A program made the position numbers and the translations under genes. A stretch of DNA of 13,210 nucleotides, taken from positions 1 to 13,210 of the forward strand of contig CABTYW010000052.1 of NCBI GenBank assembly GCA_902489135.1, written 5' to 3'. Numbering within the stretch: position 1 is the stretch's first letter; every line of letters starts with the position of its first letter. The stretch comes from an uncultured Synergistaceae bacterium. Lineage in GTDB: Bacteria; Synergistota; Synergistia; Synergistales; Dethiosulfovibrionaceae. Positions 1 through 6,133 of the stretch are shown piece after piece. A model generated the notes under the pieces. It saw only the letters and a program-made list of their open reading frames with translations. It was not told the origin of the DNA and did no database searches.

Positions 1-878
1 CCGTAGCCCGCGTCGGCGATGATTTTTTGCGCAACGGCATGAACGTCGCGCCCTTTCGCGCCGGGACGCAGACAGGCCGCCGAATCGCGGTGGGCTTTCA
101 GCAGCACGCCGTGAATGTCGTTGAACTCCGGATCGCGCACGGGCCCCAGCGAGAAGTTTCGCGTCAGATCGGACATGTACCCTCCGTAAATCGCGCCGTA
201 ATCCACCGTCACCTGATCGCCCCGCGCCATGGCCTTTGTTACGGCGACGCCGTGGGGCATGGCGCTGCGCACGCCCGATGCAACGATCATCTTCGATTTG
301 TGCCAGACGCCTTCGCCGCCGCGGCGCGCAATATTCAGCTCAAGAATTTTCGAGAATTCCAGCTCCGTCATGCCCGCTTTGACCTCGGGCAAGGTCTCCA
401 GATAGGCTGCGGAGGCAATTTCAGCCGCCTGAGTGATCAAACTGACCTCATACTCGTCTTTTCGGCGGCGCTGCCTGCTCATTTCCGATGTAAAATCCAC
501 CCATTCCACGGGCAGCGATGCCAGCGCCAGATAGTTGGCGGCGCTCAACATTCCGCCGTCGTAGCCGCAGCGGCGGAGTTTCAGCTCGTCCATCAGTCTC
601 CTGAAGGTGGCGGTGTGCTTTTCGCGAGTTACCGTCGGACGGACTTCCATGCAGGACTGCTGCGACGCCTGAGTGAGGTAGCGCGAGTCGGTCACAAGAA
701 TGGCCTGACGGTGGGTAATGACGGCGATGCCGGAAGAGCCGCGAAACCCGCTGTAATAATAAAGGTTTTCCCAGCCGGCGTTTTCGTCGTCGATGAGCAC
801 CAAAGCGTCAAGATTTTTCTCGGCCAGACGGCCTCTGAGGTCCTCAATTCTGTTATGAAGACAATCGAAAAAATTCAT
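1..878 (-). CDS. Xaa-Pro aminopeptidase/dipeptidase, M24B family (partial, C-terminus beyond window)
   Basis: The first 292 residues of a metallopeptidase that removes N-terminal residues ahead of proline or splits X-Pro dipeptides, probably in the cytosol. Residues 1-135 form the creatinase-like N-terminal domain (YYSGFRGSSG near 41-50, VTDSRY near 62-67). The catalytic pita-bread domain starts near 140 and carries the family pattern MPHGVA (His209), VDYGA (Asp226, metal ligand) and SDLTRNF (Asp237, metal ligand). The remaining metal ligands, one His and two Glu, would lie in the missing last 60-70 residues, as family members are about 350-360 aa. The ATG at 878 overlaps the queH stop (ATGA), with GGAG about 7 nt upstream inside queH, so translation is probably coupled. 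In an amino-acid fermenter it would recycle proline peptides. The family call is firm; aminopeptidase versus prolidase is not resolved. Confidence 0.93.
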   Translation of the reverse strand, partial: MNFFDCLHNRIEDLRGRLAEKNLDALVLIDDENAGWENLYYYSGFRGSSGIAVITHRQAILVTDSRYLTQASQQSCMEVRPTVTREKHTATFRRLMDELKLRRCGYDGGMLSAANYLALASLPVEWVDFTSEMSRQRRRKDEYEVSLITQAAEIASAAYLETLPEVKAGMTELEFSKILELNIARRGGEGVWHKSKMIVASGVRSAMPHGVAVTKAMARGDQVTVDYGAIYGGYMSDLTRNFSLGPVRDPEFNDIHGVLLKAHRDSAACLRPGAKGRDVHAVAQKIIADAGY

Positions 879-1480
879 TTTCCGTTCTCCTTATAGATCC
901 CTTTCTTCGGCAAAGAAACGGCGCGACGCCTACTGAAGCGACAGCCGCAGTAATTTTGGCGGTAGAGGTTGAGCCTGCGGCTCTCGGCCAGCGATAAGGC
1001 GAAACCGCCTTTTTTGCGCCACACCCGCTCAAGCCACTGCAAACCGTGGCATTTTGCAATTTCGCCGCCCCAGCCGTTAATTGCCTCCGGGAGCTTCTGG
1101 GGGCTCAGCGTCAGGCTGGTGCACAGCCACGGAATGTTCAGGTCCTGCGCCTGGCGCGCCGCCGCTTCAAGTTGAAGGCGCATGCAGCGCTCACAACGGG
1201 CGCCGCCTTCGGGTTCATCCTCAAGTCCGACGGTCTGTCGGTTCCACTGCGAGACATCCGGGGCTCTGACTACCAGCGGCACGGCATAATCGGCCGCCAG
1301 TTTCTGAAGGCTTTCGAGGCGCCGGCTCCATTCCGCCGGCGGGTGAATGTTCCCGCCGTAAAAGTAGAGCGTCACATCCCAATGCTCCTGGAGCAGGATC
1401 TTGACGCCCACAGCGACGCAGGGGGCGCAGCAGGCATGGAGCAGCACTTTCTCTCCCATGGAATACGTCAGCGCTTTCAA
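875..1480 (-). CDS. queH: Epoxyqueuosine reductase QueH
   Basis: QueH (formerly DUF208) reduces epoxyqueuosine to queuosine in tRNA, the last step of queuosine synthesis, and is the cobalamin-independent alternative to QueG. The family motifs are in order: LLHACCAPC (Cys17, Cys18, Cys21), GGARCERCMRL (Cys96, Cys99), TSLTLSPQK (121-129), WRKKGGF (154-160) and YRQNYCGC (Cys178, Cys180). The adjacent Cys pair plus CxxC are the iron-sulfur cluster ligands of the family. At about 200 aa it is full length. The longest frame starts at TTG 1480, which overlaps the transketolase stop as TTGA. An ATG at 1459 (residue 8) gives a start closer to the usual distance from the CC motif. Neither start has a strong Shine-Dalgarno sequence, which fits coupling to the upstream gene. 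Confidence 0.93.
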   Translation of the reverse strand: MKALTYSMGEKVLLHACCAPCVAVGVKILLQEHWDVTLYFYGGNIHPPAEWSRRLESLQKLAADYAVPLVVRAPDVSQWNRQTVGLEDEPEGGARCERCMRLQLEAAARQAQDLNIPWLCTSLTLSPQKLPEAINGWGGEIAKCHGLQWLERVWRKKGGFALSLAESRRLNLYRQNYCGCRFSRRRAVSLPKKGIYKENGK

Positions 1481-3411
1481 CGAAGATTTTTCAAGTCCAG
1501 GAGGCGCCGCGCAATTTTTTCGGGCGACAATCCCATGGCATCGTACACTTCGTCGCTGGGGCCCGAATCACCGTAGCGATGGACGCCCACTTTGAGGGTA
1601 CGCGCCGAAAGTCCCAGCTCGGCGGCGCGCGCCAACCAGATCGTCCCCATGCCGCTGTTGACGTTGTGGTCTTCCACGGTGACCACGGAGCCCGTGGCGA
1701 AGCCGGAGCGCAAGGCTTCTTCGTCAACCTCCAGGGGGCAGGAGACGGCATATACGGCCGCGTCAATTCCCTTCTTTTCCAAAATTTGGGCCGCCGCCGC
1801 GGCGCGGGACGCCATGGCCCCAAGGGCGAAAATGGCCGCGTCGCCCCCCTTGCGAACCTGAACGGCTTCACCGTATTGGAATTCACGTTCGAAAACGGGC
1901 GTGCCGTGGACGCAGATCACAGGAATTTTGCTGCGTCCCATGGCGAGGCACACGTTGCCGGCGGTTCCGAGGGCCCAGCGCACCGCCCGGTCGGTTTGAT
2001 TGGGGTCGGCGGGAACGACGAGCTTCCAGTTGAAAAAGTTGGACAACAGCGACACGTAATCAATGCACTGATGAGTCATGCCGTCTTCGCCCACATCCAG
2101 TCCCACGTGAGTGAGAACCAGTTTTTCATTGGTATGGTTGATATCGTTCATGCGCTGTTGATTGTAAACTTCGCCCAGTCCGAAGACGCCGAAATCGGCC
2201 CAGACCGACAGGACGCCGCCCGCCGTCGCCGCGCCCGCCACGGTGGCCGTGTTGTTTTCCTGAATTCCGCACTGAATGAACTGCCGGGGGTGTTTCTTTT
2301 TGAAGGCGCCGGTTTTTACCGAGCCCGCCAAATCGCAGTCGAAAACCAAAATGGGCGTGCGGCCTGGCTTTCCGCAGTTCAGATCTCCCACGTCGGCAAG
2401 AGCCGTCCCGAAGGCCGATCGGTTGTCGGTTTTGTCGTCGGGGCCGTAACTGCGCGGCGTTCCAAGGTCGAGACAGGCTTTATAGGGCTCCATGCGCCGC
2501 GCCGCACTCGGCGAGGCCCCGGCGTGCTGTGCCGCCACGGTGATGAAATCGCGCTGCCCCAGTTCCTTCATCGCCTGAAGGTAAAGATCGCCCGTAGCCG
2601 CCTTTCCGTGATAATCGGGTTTGTTTTCCATAAAGGAAACGCCCTCGCCCATCACCGTCCTGCAAAGGATCACCGTGGGCAGGCTGCTCTCATCGGCCTT
2701 TTTCAAAGCGTCGTACAGCGACGCAAAAGAAGTGCCGTCACATTCAATGACATACCAGCCGTCGGCTTCCCACAGTGCTTTGAGGTGAACGGGCATCACA
2801 TCGGAACATCTTCCCGAGATCTGAATGTCGTTGACGTCGATCAGCGCCGTCACCGAATTCAATTTCTGCGCGGCAATGAGGCGGCGCGCCTCGGCTATCT
2901 GTCCCTTGGGCTGTTCTCCGTCGCCCATCAAAACGTAAACCCGGCCGTCGTACCCTCGCGCGCGTTGCGCCAGCGCAAAACCCGCTCCCGCGGAAAGTCC
3001 CTGTCCGAGACAGCCCGATCCCCAGTCGATGCCCGGCACCAGGCGTTCGACGTGCCCCTGGAAGCGGCTTCCGGTTTTACGAAATTCGTTGACGGCGTCA
3101 AAGGCGTCGATAAAGCCGTAATAGGCCAGCGTCGCATAGGCCGCCGCCGACGTGTGACCATGGCTGATGACCACGAAATCGCGATCGAAGGAGCTGAAGT
3201 TCTCGGGGGTCAAATGGGCGGCGCCGTAGGCCGCCATGTACATTTTCATGCTTGAAAGAGCGCCGGCGGGATGTCCGCTGTTGGCTCTTCCCACCATGCT
3301 GATCGCCAGCGCCTTGCAGGTTTTGGCCGCTTCGTCGAGTTTGGCCGCTTCGCCCTCGGGAAGGTGCTCCCATTTAAATCCTTCAATTCGTACTGCCTGT
3401 TCAAACACCAT
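1477..3411 (-). CDS. tkt: Transketolase (single-chain, N- and C-terminal halves fused)
   Basis: Thiamine-diphosphate enzyme of the non-oxidative pentose phosphate pathway that moves two-carbon ketol units between sugar phosphates. From the ATG at 3411 it has 644 residues. Visible motifs are SGHPAGALSS (His47), the ThDP/metal motif GDGEQ (163-167) with its partner VND around 193-195, GIQENN with the catalytic glutamate (Glu385), and GEDGMTHQ (441-448). The C-terminal domain follows. The chosen ATG has GAGG 8 nt upstream (GCGAGGCGAAGCG). The frame stays open and coding-like upstream, so a longer form from GTG 3489 (670 aa), starting just after the SUI1 gene stop, is possible but has no Shine-Dalgarno sequence. 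Some organisms split this protein in two; here it is one chain. It overlaps queH by 4 bases. Confidence 0.93.
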   Translation of the reverse strand: MVFEQAVRIEGFKWEHLPEGEAAKLDEAAKTCKALAISMVGRANSGHPAGALSSMKMYMAAYGAAHLTPENFSSFDRDFVVISHGHTSAAAYATLAYYGFIDAFDAVNEFRKTGSRFQGHVERLVPGIDWGSGCLGQGLSAGAGFALAQRARGYDGRVYVLMGDGEQPKGQIAEARRLIAAQKLNSVTALIDVNDIQISGRCSDVMPVHLKALWEADGWYVIECDGTSFASLYDALKKADESSLPTVILCRTVMGEGVSFMENKPDYHGKAATGDLYLQAMKELGQRDFITVAAQHAGASPSAARRMEPYKACLDLGTPRSYGPDDKTDNRSAFGTALADVGDLNCGKPGRTPILVFDCDLAGSVKTGAFKKKHPRQFIQCGIQENNTATVAGAATAGGVLSVWADFGVFGLGEVYNQQRMNDINHTNEKLVLTHVGLDVGEDGMTHQCIDYVSLLSNFFNWKLVVPADPNQTDRAVRWALGTAGNVCLAMGRSKIPVICVHGTPVFEREFQYGEAVQVRKGGDAAIFALGAMASRAAAAAQILEKKGIDAAVYAVSCPLEVDEEALRSGFATGSVVTVEDHNVNSGMGTIWLARAAELGLSARTLKVGVHRYGDSGPSDEVYDAMGLSPEKIARRLLDLKNLR

Positions 3412-3511
3412 TCGCTTCGCCTCGCTTAAAAATTTATCGCCGTTGACTTTCTCAAAAATACTCTGCGCCTGCGCCGCCGCTTTGCGCACAGAAGCGGCTG
3501 AAAGCGGGCAT

Positions 3512-3910
3512 TCAGACGACAGAAATCTTTGAAGCTCCCAGTTTTCGAAGCAGTTCCGCCAGCCTTTCGCGCTGATCGCCCTGCAGCACGAGACGGTCTT
3601 CTTCCGGCGCCGCACCGCAGCCCAGAGCATTTTTGAGCTGCTTTGTCAACGCGCGGCGGCTGCTTTCGTCGCCTTTGAAGCCCGTCAAAAGTGTCACCGT
3701 CTTGCCGGCCCGTCCCTTTCGTTCGATGGAAATTCGAAAGTGCATCGACGCCACGGAATTTGCGGCTCTGCGCGGTTCTTCCGCTCTGTCGGGGCAAAGA
3801 TCGCAAGAACCTGCCGCGACAGCGGGCGGAAGCTGTTTCCCCAGCGTCTCCGCAAGGCTCACGGTGCCGTCAAAGGCGTCAGGCGCAATTTTCTTTTTTG
3901 AACTTCGCAA
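3512..3910 (-). CDS. SUI1/YciH-family translation factor
   Basis: Small protein with a C-terminal SUI1 domain (about residues 58-130 of 132), related to eukaryotic eIF1 and bacterial YciH, which affect start-site fidelity. The segment ISIERKGRAGKTVTLLTGF, then NALGCGAA and LQGDQRERLAELLRKLG, is the typical domain sequence. The N-terminal part (SSKKKIAPDAFDG, then a Pro/Ala-rich link with CDLC) is variable in the family. I chose TTG 3910 because GGAGGGG lies 7 nt upstream and the product then begins with the usual Lys-rich stretch. The frame is open further up to ATG 4027 and TTG 4042; that extension would add a hydrophobic segment (GLILLVVQACLV) and follows GGAGG too closely to look like a normal start. 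It lies between the DUF3343 gene and transketolase on the same strand. Confidence 0.85.
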   Translation of the reverse strand: MRSSKKKIAPDAFDGTVSLAETLGKQLPPAVAAGSCDLCPDRAEEPRRAANSVASMHFRISIERKGRAGKTVTLLTGFKGDESSRRALTKQLKNALGCGAAPEEDRLVLQGDQRERLAELLRKLGASKISVV

Positions 3911-4066
3911 TCCCACCCCTCCGCAAAAAATCATTCCATGAAAAAGCTGCCGGCCGCCCTTCCCAAACGGTTCTCTGGAGACCCGACGTACAAGGCAGGC
4001 CTGAACCACAAGCAGTATAAGCCCCATACCTCCGTAACTCAAGAGAGAGATGCCGGGCAGAATTTT

Positions 4067-4288
4067 CTACTCCTCGAAAGTGTATTTTCCGCTGATCTCG
4101 ATTTTTTTCTCCTTACAGATGTCATGGATGCGTTCCGCCTGGTCACAGGGATAGGAACACGCCAGCCCGCAGCTTGCCGAAATTTGGCGCGGAACCGGCA
4201 CGATACGGACGCTCAGTCCCTCCTTTCTGCAATATTTTTCAAACATCAACGCCATACTCGTCACATCGAATGTTGCAAGACACTTCAT
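4067..4288 (-). CDS. DUF3343 putative Se/S carrier protein
   Basis: A 73-residue protein of the DUF3343 family, described as putative selenium/sulfur carriers and often found with YedE/YedF genes in anaerobes. The characteristic stretch is PRQISASCGLAC (residues 33-44), following a short beta-alpha start (KCLATFDVTSMALMFEKYC). It is Cys-rich for its size: Cys3, 20, 40, 44, 48 and 58. Cys40 of the SCG motif is the expected carrier residue. ATG 4288 is preceded by AAGGGG with a 7-nt gap, a good ribosome site. The gene diverges from yedE-yedF across about 170 bp. It is the first gene of the minus-strand string, followed after 156 bp by the SUI1 gene. The role in handing Se or S to a partner is inferred from family and context. 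Confidence 0.85.
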   Translation of the reverse strand: MKCLATFDVTSMALMFEKYCRKEGLSVRIVPVPRQISASCGLACSYPCDQAERIHDICKEKKIEISGKYTFEE

Positions 4289-4350
4289 TTTTATACCCCT
4301 TATAGAATAATATTATTGACGCAATAGAATAATTCATTCATTTTTATAAA

Positions 4351-4379
4351 TTGACGCGCGTCGCCTTTTGGACTAACAT
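4351..4379 (+). promoter_or_regulatory. Sigma70-type promoter for yedE-yedF
   Basis: TTGACG (4351-4356), a 17-bp spacer, then TAACAT (4374-4379). Predicted transcription start is near 4386, leaving a leader of about 72 nt before the TTG start of yedE. The surrounding divergent region 4289-4457 is AT-rich. No equally clear promoter was found for the DUF3343 gene on the other strand. Confidence 0.65.
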
Positions 4380-4387
4380 GAACATGA

Positions 4388-4419
4388 ATAAGTTTAATTC
4401 TGTTTTTTTATAAACTTAT
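4388..4419 (+). promoter_or_regulatory. Inverted repeat in the yedE leader
   Basis: A perfect 9-bp inverted repeat, ATAAGTTTA (4388-4396) and TAAACTTAT (4411-4419), separated by 14 nt, begins almost exactly at the predicted transcription start. It could be an operator for a dimeric repressor or a 5' stabilising hairpin. AT-rich composition raises the odds of a chance repeat. Confidence 0.35.
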
Positions 4420-4457
4420 GGGTTTCACGATTTTATCACTTTAGGGAGGCGCTGTCT

Positions 4458-5555
4458 TTGAAGAACTTCGATTCACTTATGGTGTCGCGGCTCGGCCCGA
4501 TCATCGCGGGCATTATGGTAGGCGTGCTCGCGCCGGTGCTGGTCCATCTGGGCAACCCGGGGAACATGGGAATCTGCGTGGCCTGCTTCGAGCGCGACAT
4601 TGTGGGAGCTTTGGGATTTCATCGTGCTGCGGTGGTGCAGTACATCAGACCGGAGATCCTCGGCCTGATTCTCGGAGCGTTCGTTTCGGCCGTAGCGTTC
4701 AGGGAGTTTAAACCCCGTGCGGGTTCCGCGCCCGCTGTCCGCTTTTTCCTGGGACTGTTTGCCATGATCGGCGCGCTGATCTTCCTGGGATGCCCCTGGC
4801 GCGCCTATCTCCGCCTGGCCGGCGGCGATTACAACGCTCTGTACGGCATCGCCGGACTGTTCGTCGGCATTCTCATCGGCATTTATTTTATCAGCAGCGG
4901 CTACAATTTGGGAAGAGCCGTCGCCGCACCGCAGGAAGCAAAAGCTTCGGGGCTGATGATGCCCCTTTTCGCCGTCGGTTTGCTCGCACTTCTTCTCCTG
5001 GCGCCCAAATTCGGTGCTGAAGGCGCCGGTCCCGTTTTCTTCTCTGAAAAAGGCCCCGGCTCCATGCACGCGCCCTGGTATGCCAGTCTCGCCGTTATGC
5101 TTGTCGTCGGATGGCTCGCCCAACGCAGTCGATTCTGCACCATCGGCGCTCTTCGCGATCTCGTTCTCGCCCGCGACGCCTATCTGTTCTGGGGCATTGT
5201 CGCCCTGCTGGCGGCCGGCTTGGGCATGAACTACGCGCTCGGTCAGTTCAAACCCGGCTTTGCAGGCCAGCCCGTGGCTCATACTGACGCTCTGTGGAAC
5301 TTCCTGGGCATGGTTCTTTCCGGTCTCTGCTTCACCCTCGCCGGCGGCTGCCCCGGCCGTCAGCTGGTTATGGCCGGTGAAGGCGACGGCGATGCCGCGG
5401 TCTTTATCTTCGGCATGATGGCCGGAGCGGCCGTGGCTCACAATTTCGGCCTGGCAAGCAGCGGCGCGGGCATCGGCGCTCACGCTCCCGCGGCTTTCGC
5501 CATTGGAATGATTTTCTGTCTGTGCGTGGGATTTGCCATGCGCAGAAAAGCTTAG
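4458..5555 (+). CDS. yedE: YedE-family membrane protein, putative selenium/sulfur-compound transporter
   Basis: A 365-residue integral membrane protein of the YeeE/YedE family. Members linked to selenium metabolism are proposed to bring selenium compounds (or thiosulfate-like compounds) across the inner membrane; the substrate is not proved. Multiple hydrophobic segments are visible (about 12-31, 66-82, 95-112, 127-147, 166-182, 208-221, 243-260, 281-297, 313-330 and 343-360). Conserved Cys positions match the family: NMGICVAC (Cys40, Cys43), GCPWR (Cys112), RSRFCTIGALRD (Cys227) and GGCPGRQL (Cys298). The repeated pattern reflects two homologous halves. The start is TTG 4458, supported by GGGAGG (4444-4449) 8 nt upstream. 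The yedF-like gene starts 13 bp after the stop, so the two are co-transcribed. Call by family and by the yedF/DUF3343 neighbours. Confidence 0.88.
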   Translation: MKNFDSLMVSRLGPIIAGIMVGVLAPVLVHLGNPGNMGICVACFERDIVGALGFHRAAVVQYIRPEILGLILGAFVSAVAFREFKPRAGSAPAVRFFLGLFAMIGALIFLGCPWRAYLRLAGGDYNALYGIAGLFVGILIGIYFISSGYNLGRAVAAPQEAKASGLMMPLFAVGLLALLLLAPKFGAEGAGPVFFSEKGPGSMHAPWYASLAVMLVVGWLAQRSRFCTIGALRDLVLARDAYLFWGIVALLAAGLGMNYALGQFKPGFAGQPVAHTDALWNFLGMVLSGLCFTLAGGCPGRQLVMAGEGDGDAAVFIFGMMAGAAVAHNFGLASSGAGIGAHAPAAFAIGMIFCLCVGFAMRRKA

Positions 5556-5568
5556 GAGGTATTTGACA

Positions 5569-5778
5569 ATGCTGGTAGATGCACGCGGACTTTCATGCCC
5601 TCTGCCCGTCGTCGAGGCAAAAAAAGCGGCGGCAAGCGGCGAAGCCACCGTTGAGTTTCTGCTGGACAACCCCACTCCCATCGCCAACGTGACTCGCTAC
5701 ATGAAGAGCCACGGGTATCAATGCGAAGCCGAAGAACCTCAGGATGACGGTTCCACCAAACTCACCTTCAAAAAATAA
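5569..5778 (+). CDS. yedF: TusA/SirA/YedF-family sulfur/selenium carrier
   Basis: A 69-residue TusA-fold protein. The N-terminus carries the family motif ARGLSCPLPVVEAKKA; Cys10 in the CPxP motif is the expected persulfide or selenosulfide carrier. The remainder fits the compact beta-alpha-beta-alpha-beta-beta fold (VEFLLDNPTPIANVTRYMKSHG, then an acidic segment and TKLTFKK). The ATG at 5569 is set by AGGAGG (5554-5559), which overlaps the yedE stop, with a 9-nt gap. Gene order yedE-yedF, with DUF3343 divergent, is typical of selenium-linked loci, so delivery of Se toward selenophosphate synthesis is the favoured role. A general sulfur-relay role like TusA cannot be excluded from sequence alone. 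Confidence 0.87.
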   Translation: MLVDARGLSCPLPVVEAKKAAASGEATVEFLLDNPTPIANVTRYMKSHGYQCEAEEPQDDGSTKLTFKK

Positions 5779-5813
5779 TTTTCTCGAATGTTTATTTCCT
5801 AAAATCGTTGATT

Positions 5814-5842
5814 TTGAAGAGGCAGCCTCGCTGCCTCTTCAA
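5814..5842. terminator. Hairpin terminator after yedF
   Basis: A perfect 13-bp stem, TTGAAGAGGCAGC and GCTGCCTCTTCAA, with a 3-nt CTC loop. The downstream T-tract is weak (AACTTTCTGCTTTCG), so termination may be partial. Confidence 0.8.
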
Positions 5843-6082
5843 CTTTCTGCTTTCGTACTTTTGCAGTAACCGAAAACAGGAGTGCTGGCATAATAACTGA
5901 TAATCCATTAAATATTCGTAGCTTTTACATCAAAAAGACTCATAATTAAAAATATAATCTTTGCTGCTGACAAAGAATTCATCAAAAACGACAAATCTTG
6001 TGCTTCTTGGCACAAGAACAGTAAATTCGGCTGTTTCCCCAGCCGCTTTGTATTATAATAAGAGACGTTCGAGGAGTAATCC
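5843..6082 (+). promoter_or_regulatory. grdC leader region: -10 box and two hairpins
   Basis: AT-rich intergenic stretch with no convincing gene. A consensus -10, TATAAT, lies at 6054-6059; the -35 side is poor (around CTGTTT at 6031-6036), hinting at an activator. Just upstream are two palindromes: TCTTGTGC/GCACAAGA (5996-6003 and 6010-6017, 6-nt loop) and CGGCTG/CAGCCG (6028-6033 and 6040-6045, 6-nt loop), the second overlapping where the -35 would be. They may be operators. I looked for a glycine riboswitch core and did not see one. Confidence 0.45.
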
Positions 6083-6133
6083 TTGCAGGATGCAATTTCA
6101 ACATATATTTTTCTGAGGAGGTACTTTCAGTAA
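6083..6133 (+). CDS. Candidate 16-residue leader peptide overlapping grdC start
   Basis: TTG at 6083 is preceded by GAGGAG (6071-6076) with an ideal 6-nt gap. The frame reads 16 codons (LQDAISTYIFLRRYFQ, first residue Met if used) and ends in TAA whose last base is the A of the grdC ATG (TAATG). The grdC ribosome site GGAGG (6117-6121) lies inside this ORF, so its translation could expose or block grdC initiation. This is an ORF too short to judge by composition, and it may be chance. An alternative ATG at 6090 opens only 8 codons in another frame. Confidence 0.25.
   Translation: MQDAISTYIFLRRYFQ

Noticed and set aside
27..896. 289-codon open frame on the plus strand at the left edge
   Set aside because: Shadow of the M24 peptidase read on the minus strand, where metal-ligand motifs are visible.
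1579..3255. 558-codon open frame on the plus strand
   Set aside because: Antisense shadow of transketolase, which has all its motifs on the minus strand.
4473..5687. 404-codon open frame on the minus strand
   Set aside because: Shadow of yedE; the plus-strand protein has the family Cys motifs and membrane segments.
5843..6132. Glycine riboswitch upstream of grdC
   Set aside because: Expected for a glycine-use operon, but the conserved core and tandem aptamer layout were not seen; only short palindromes are present.
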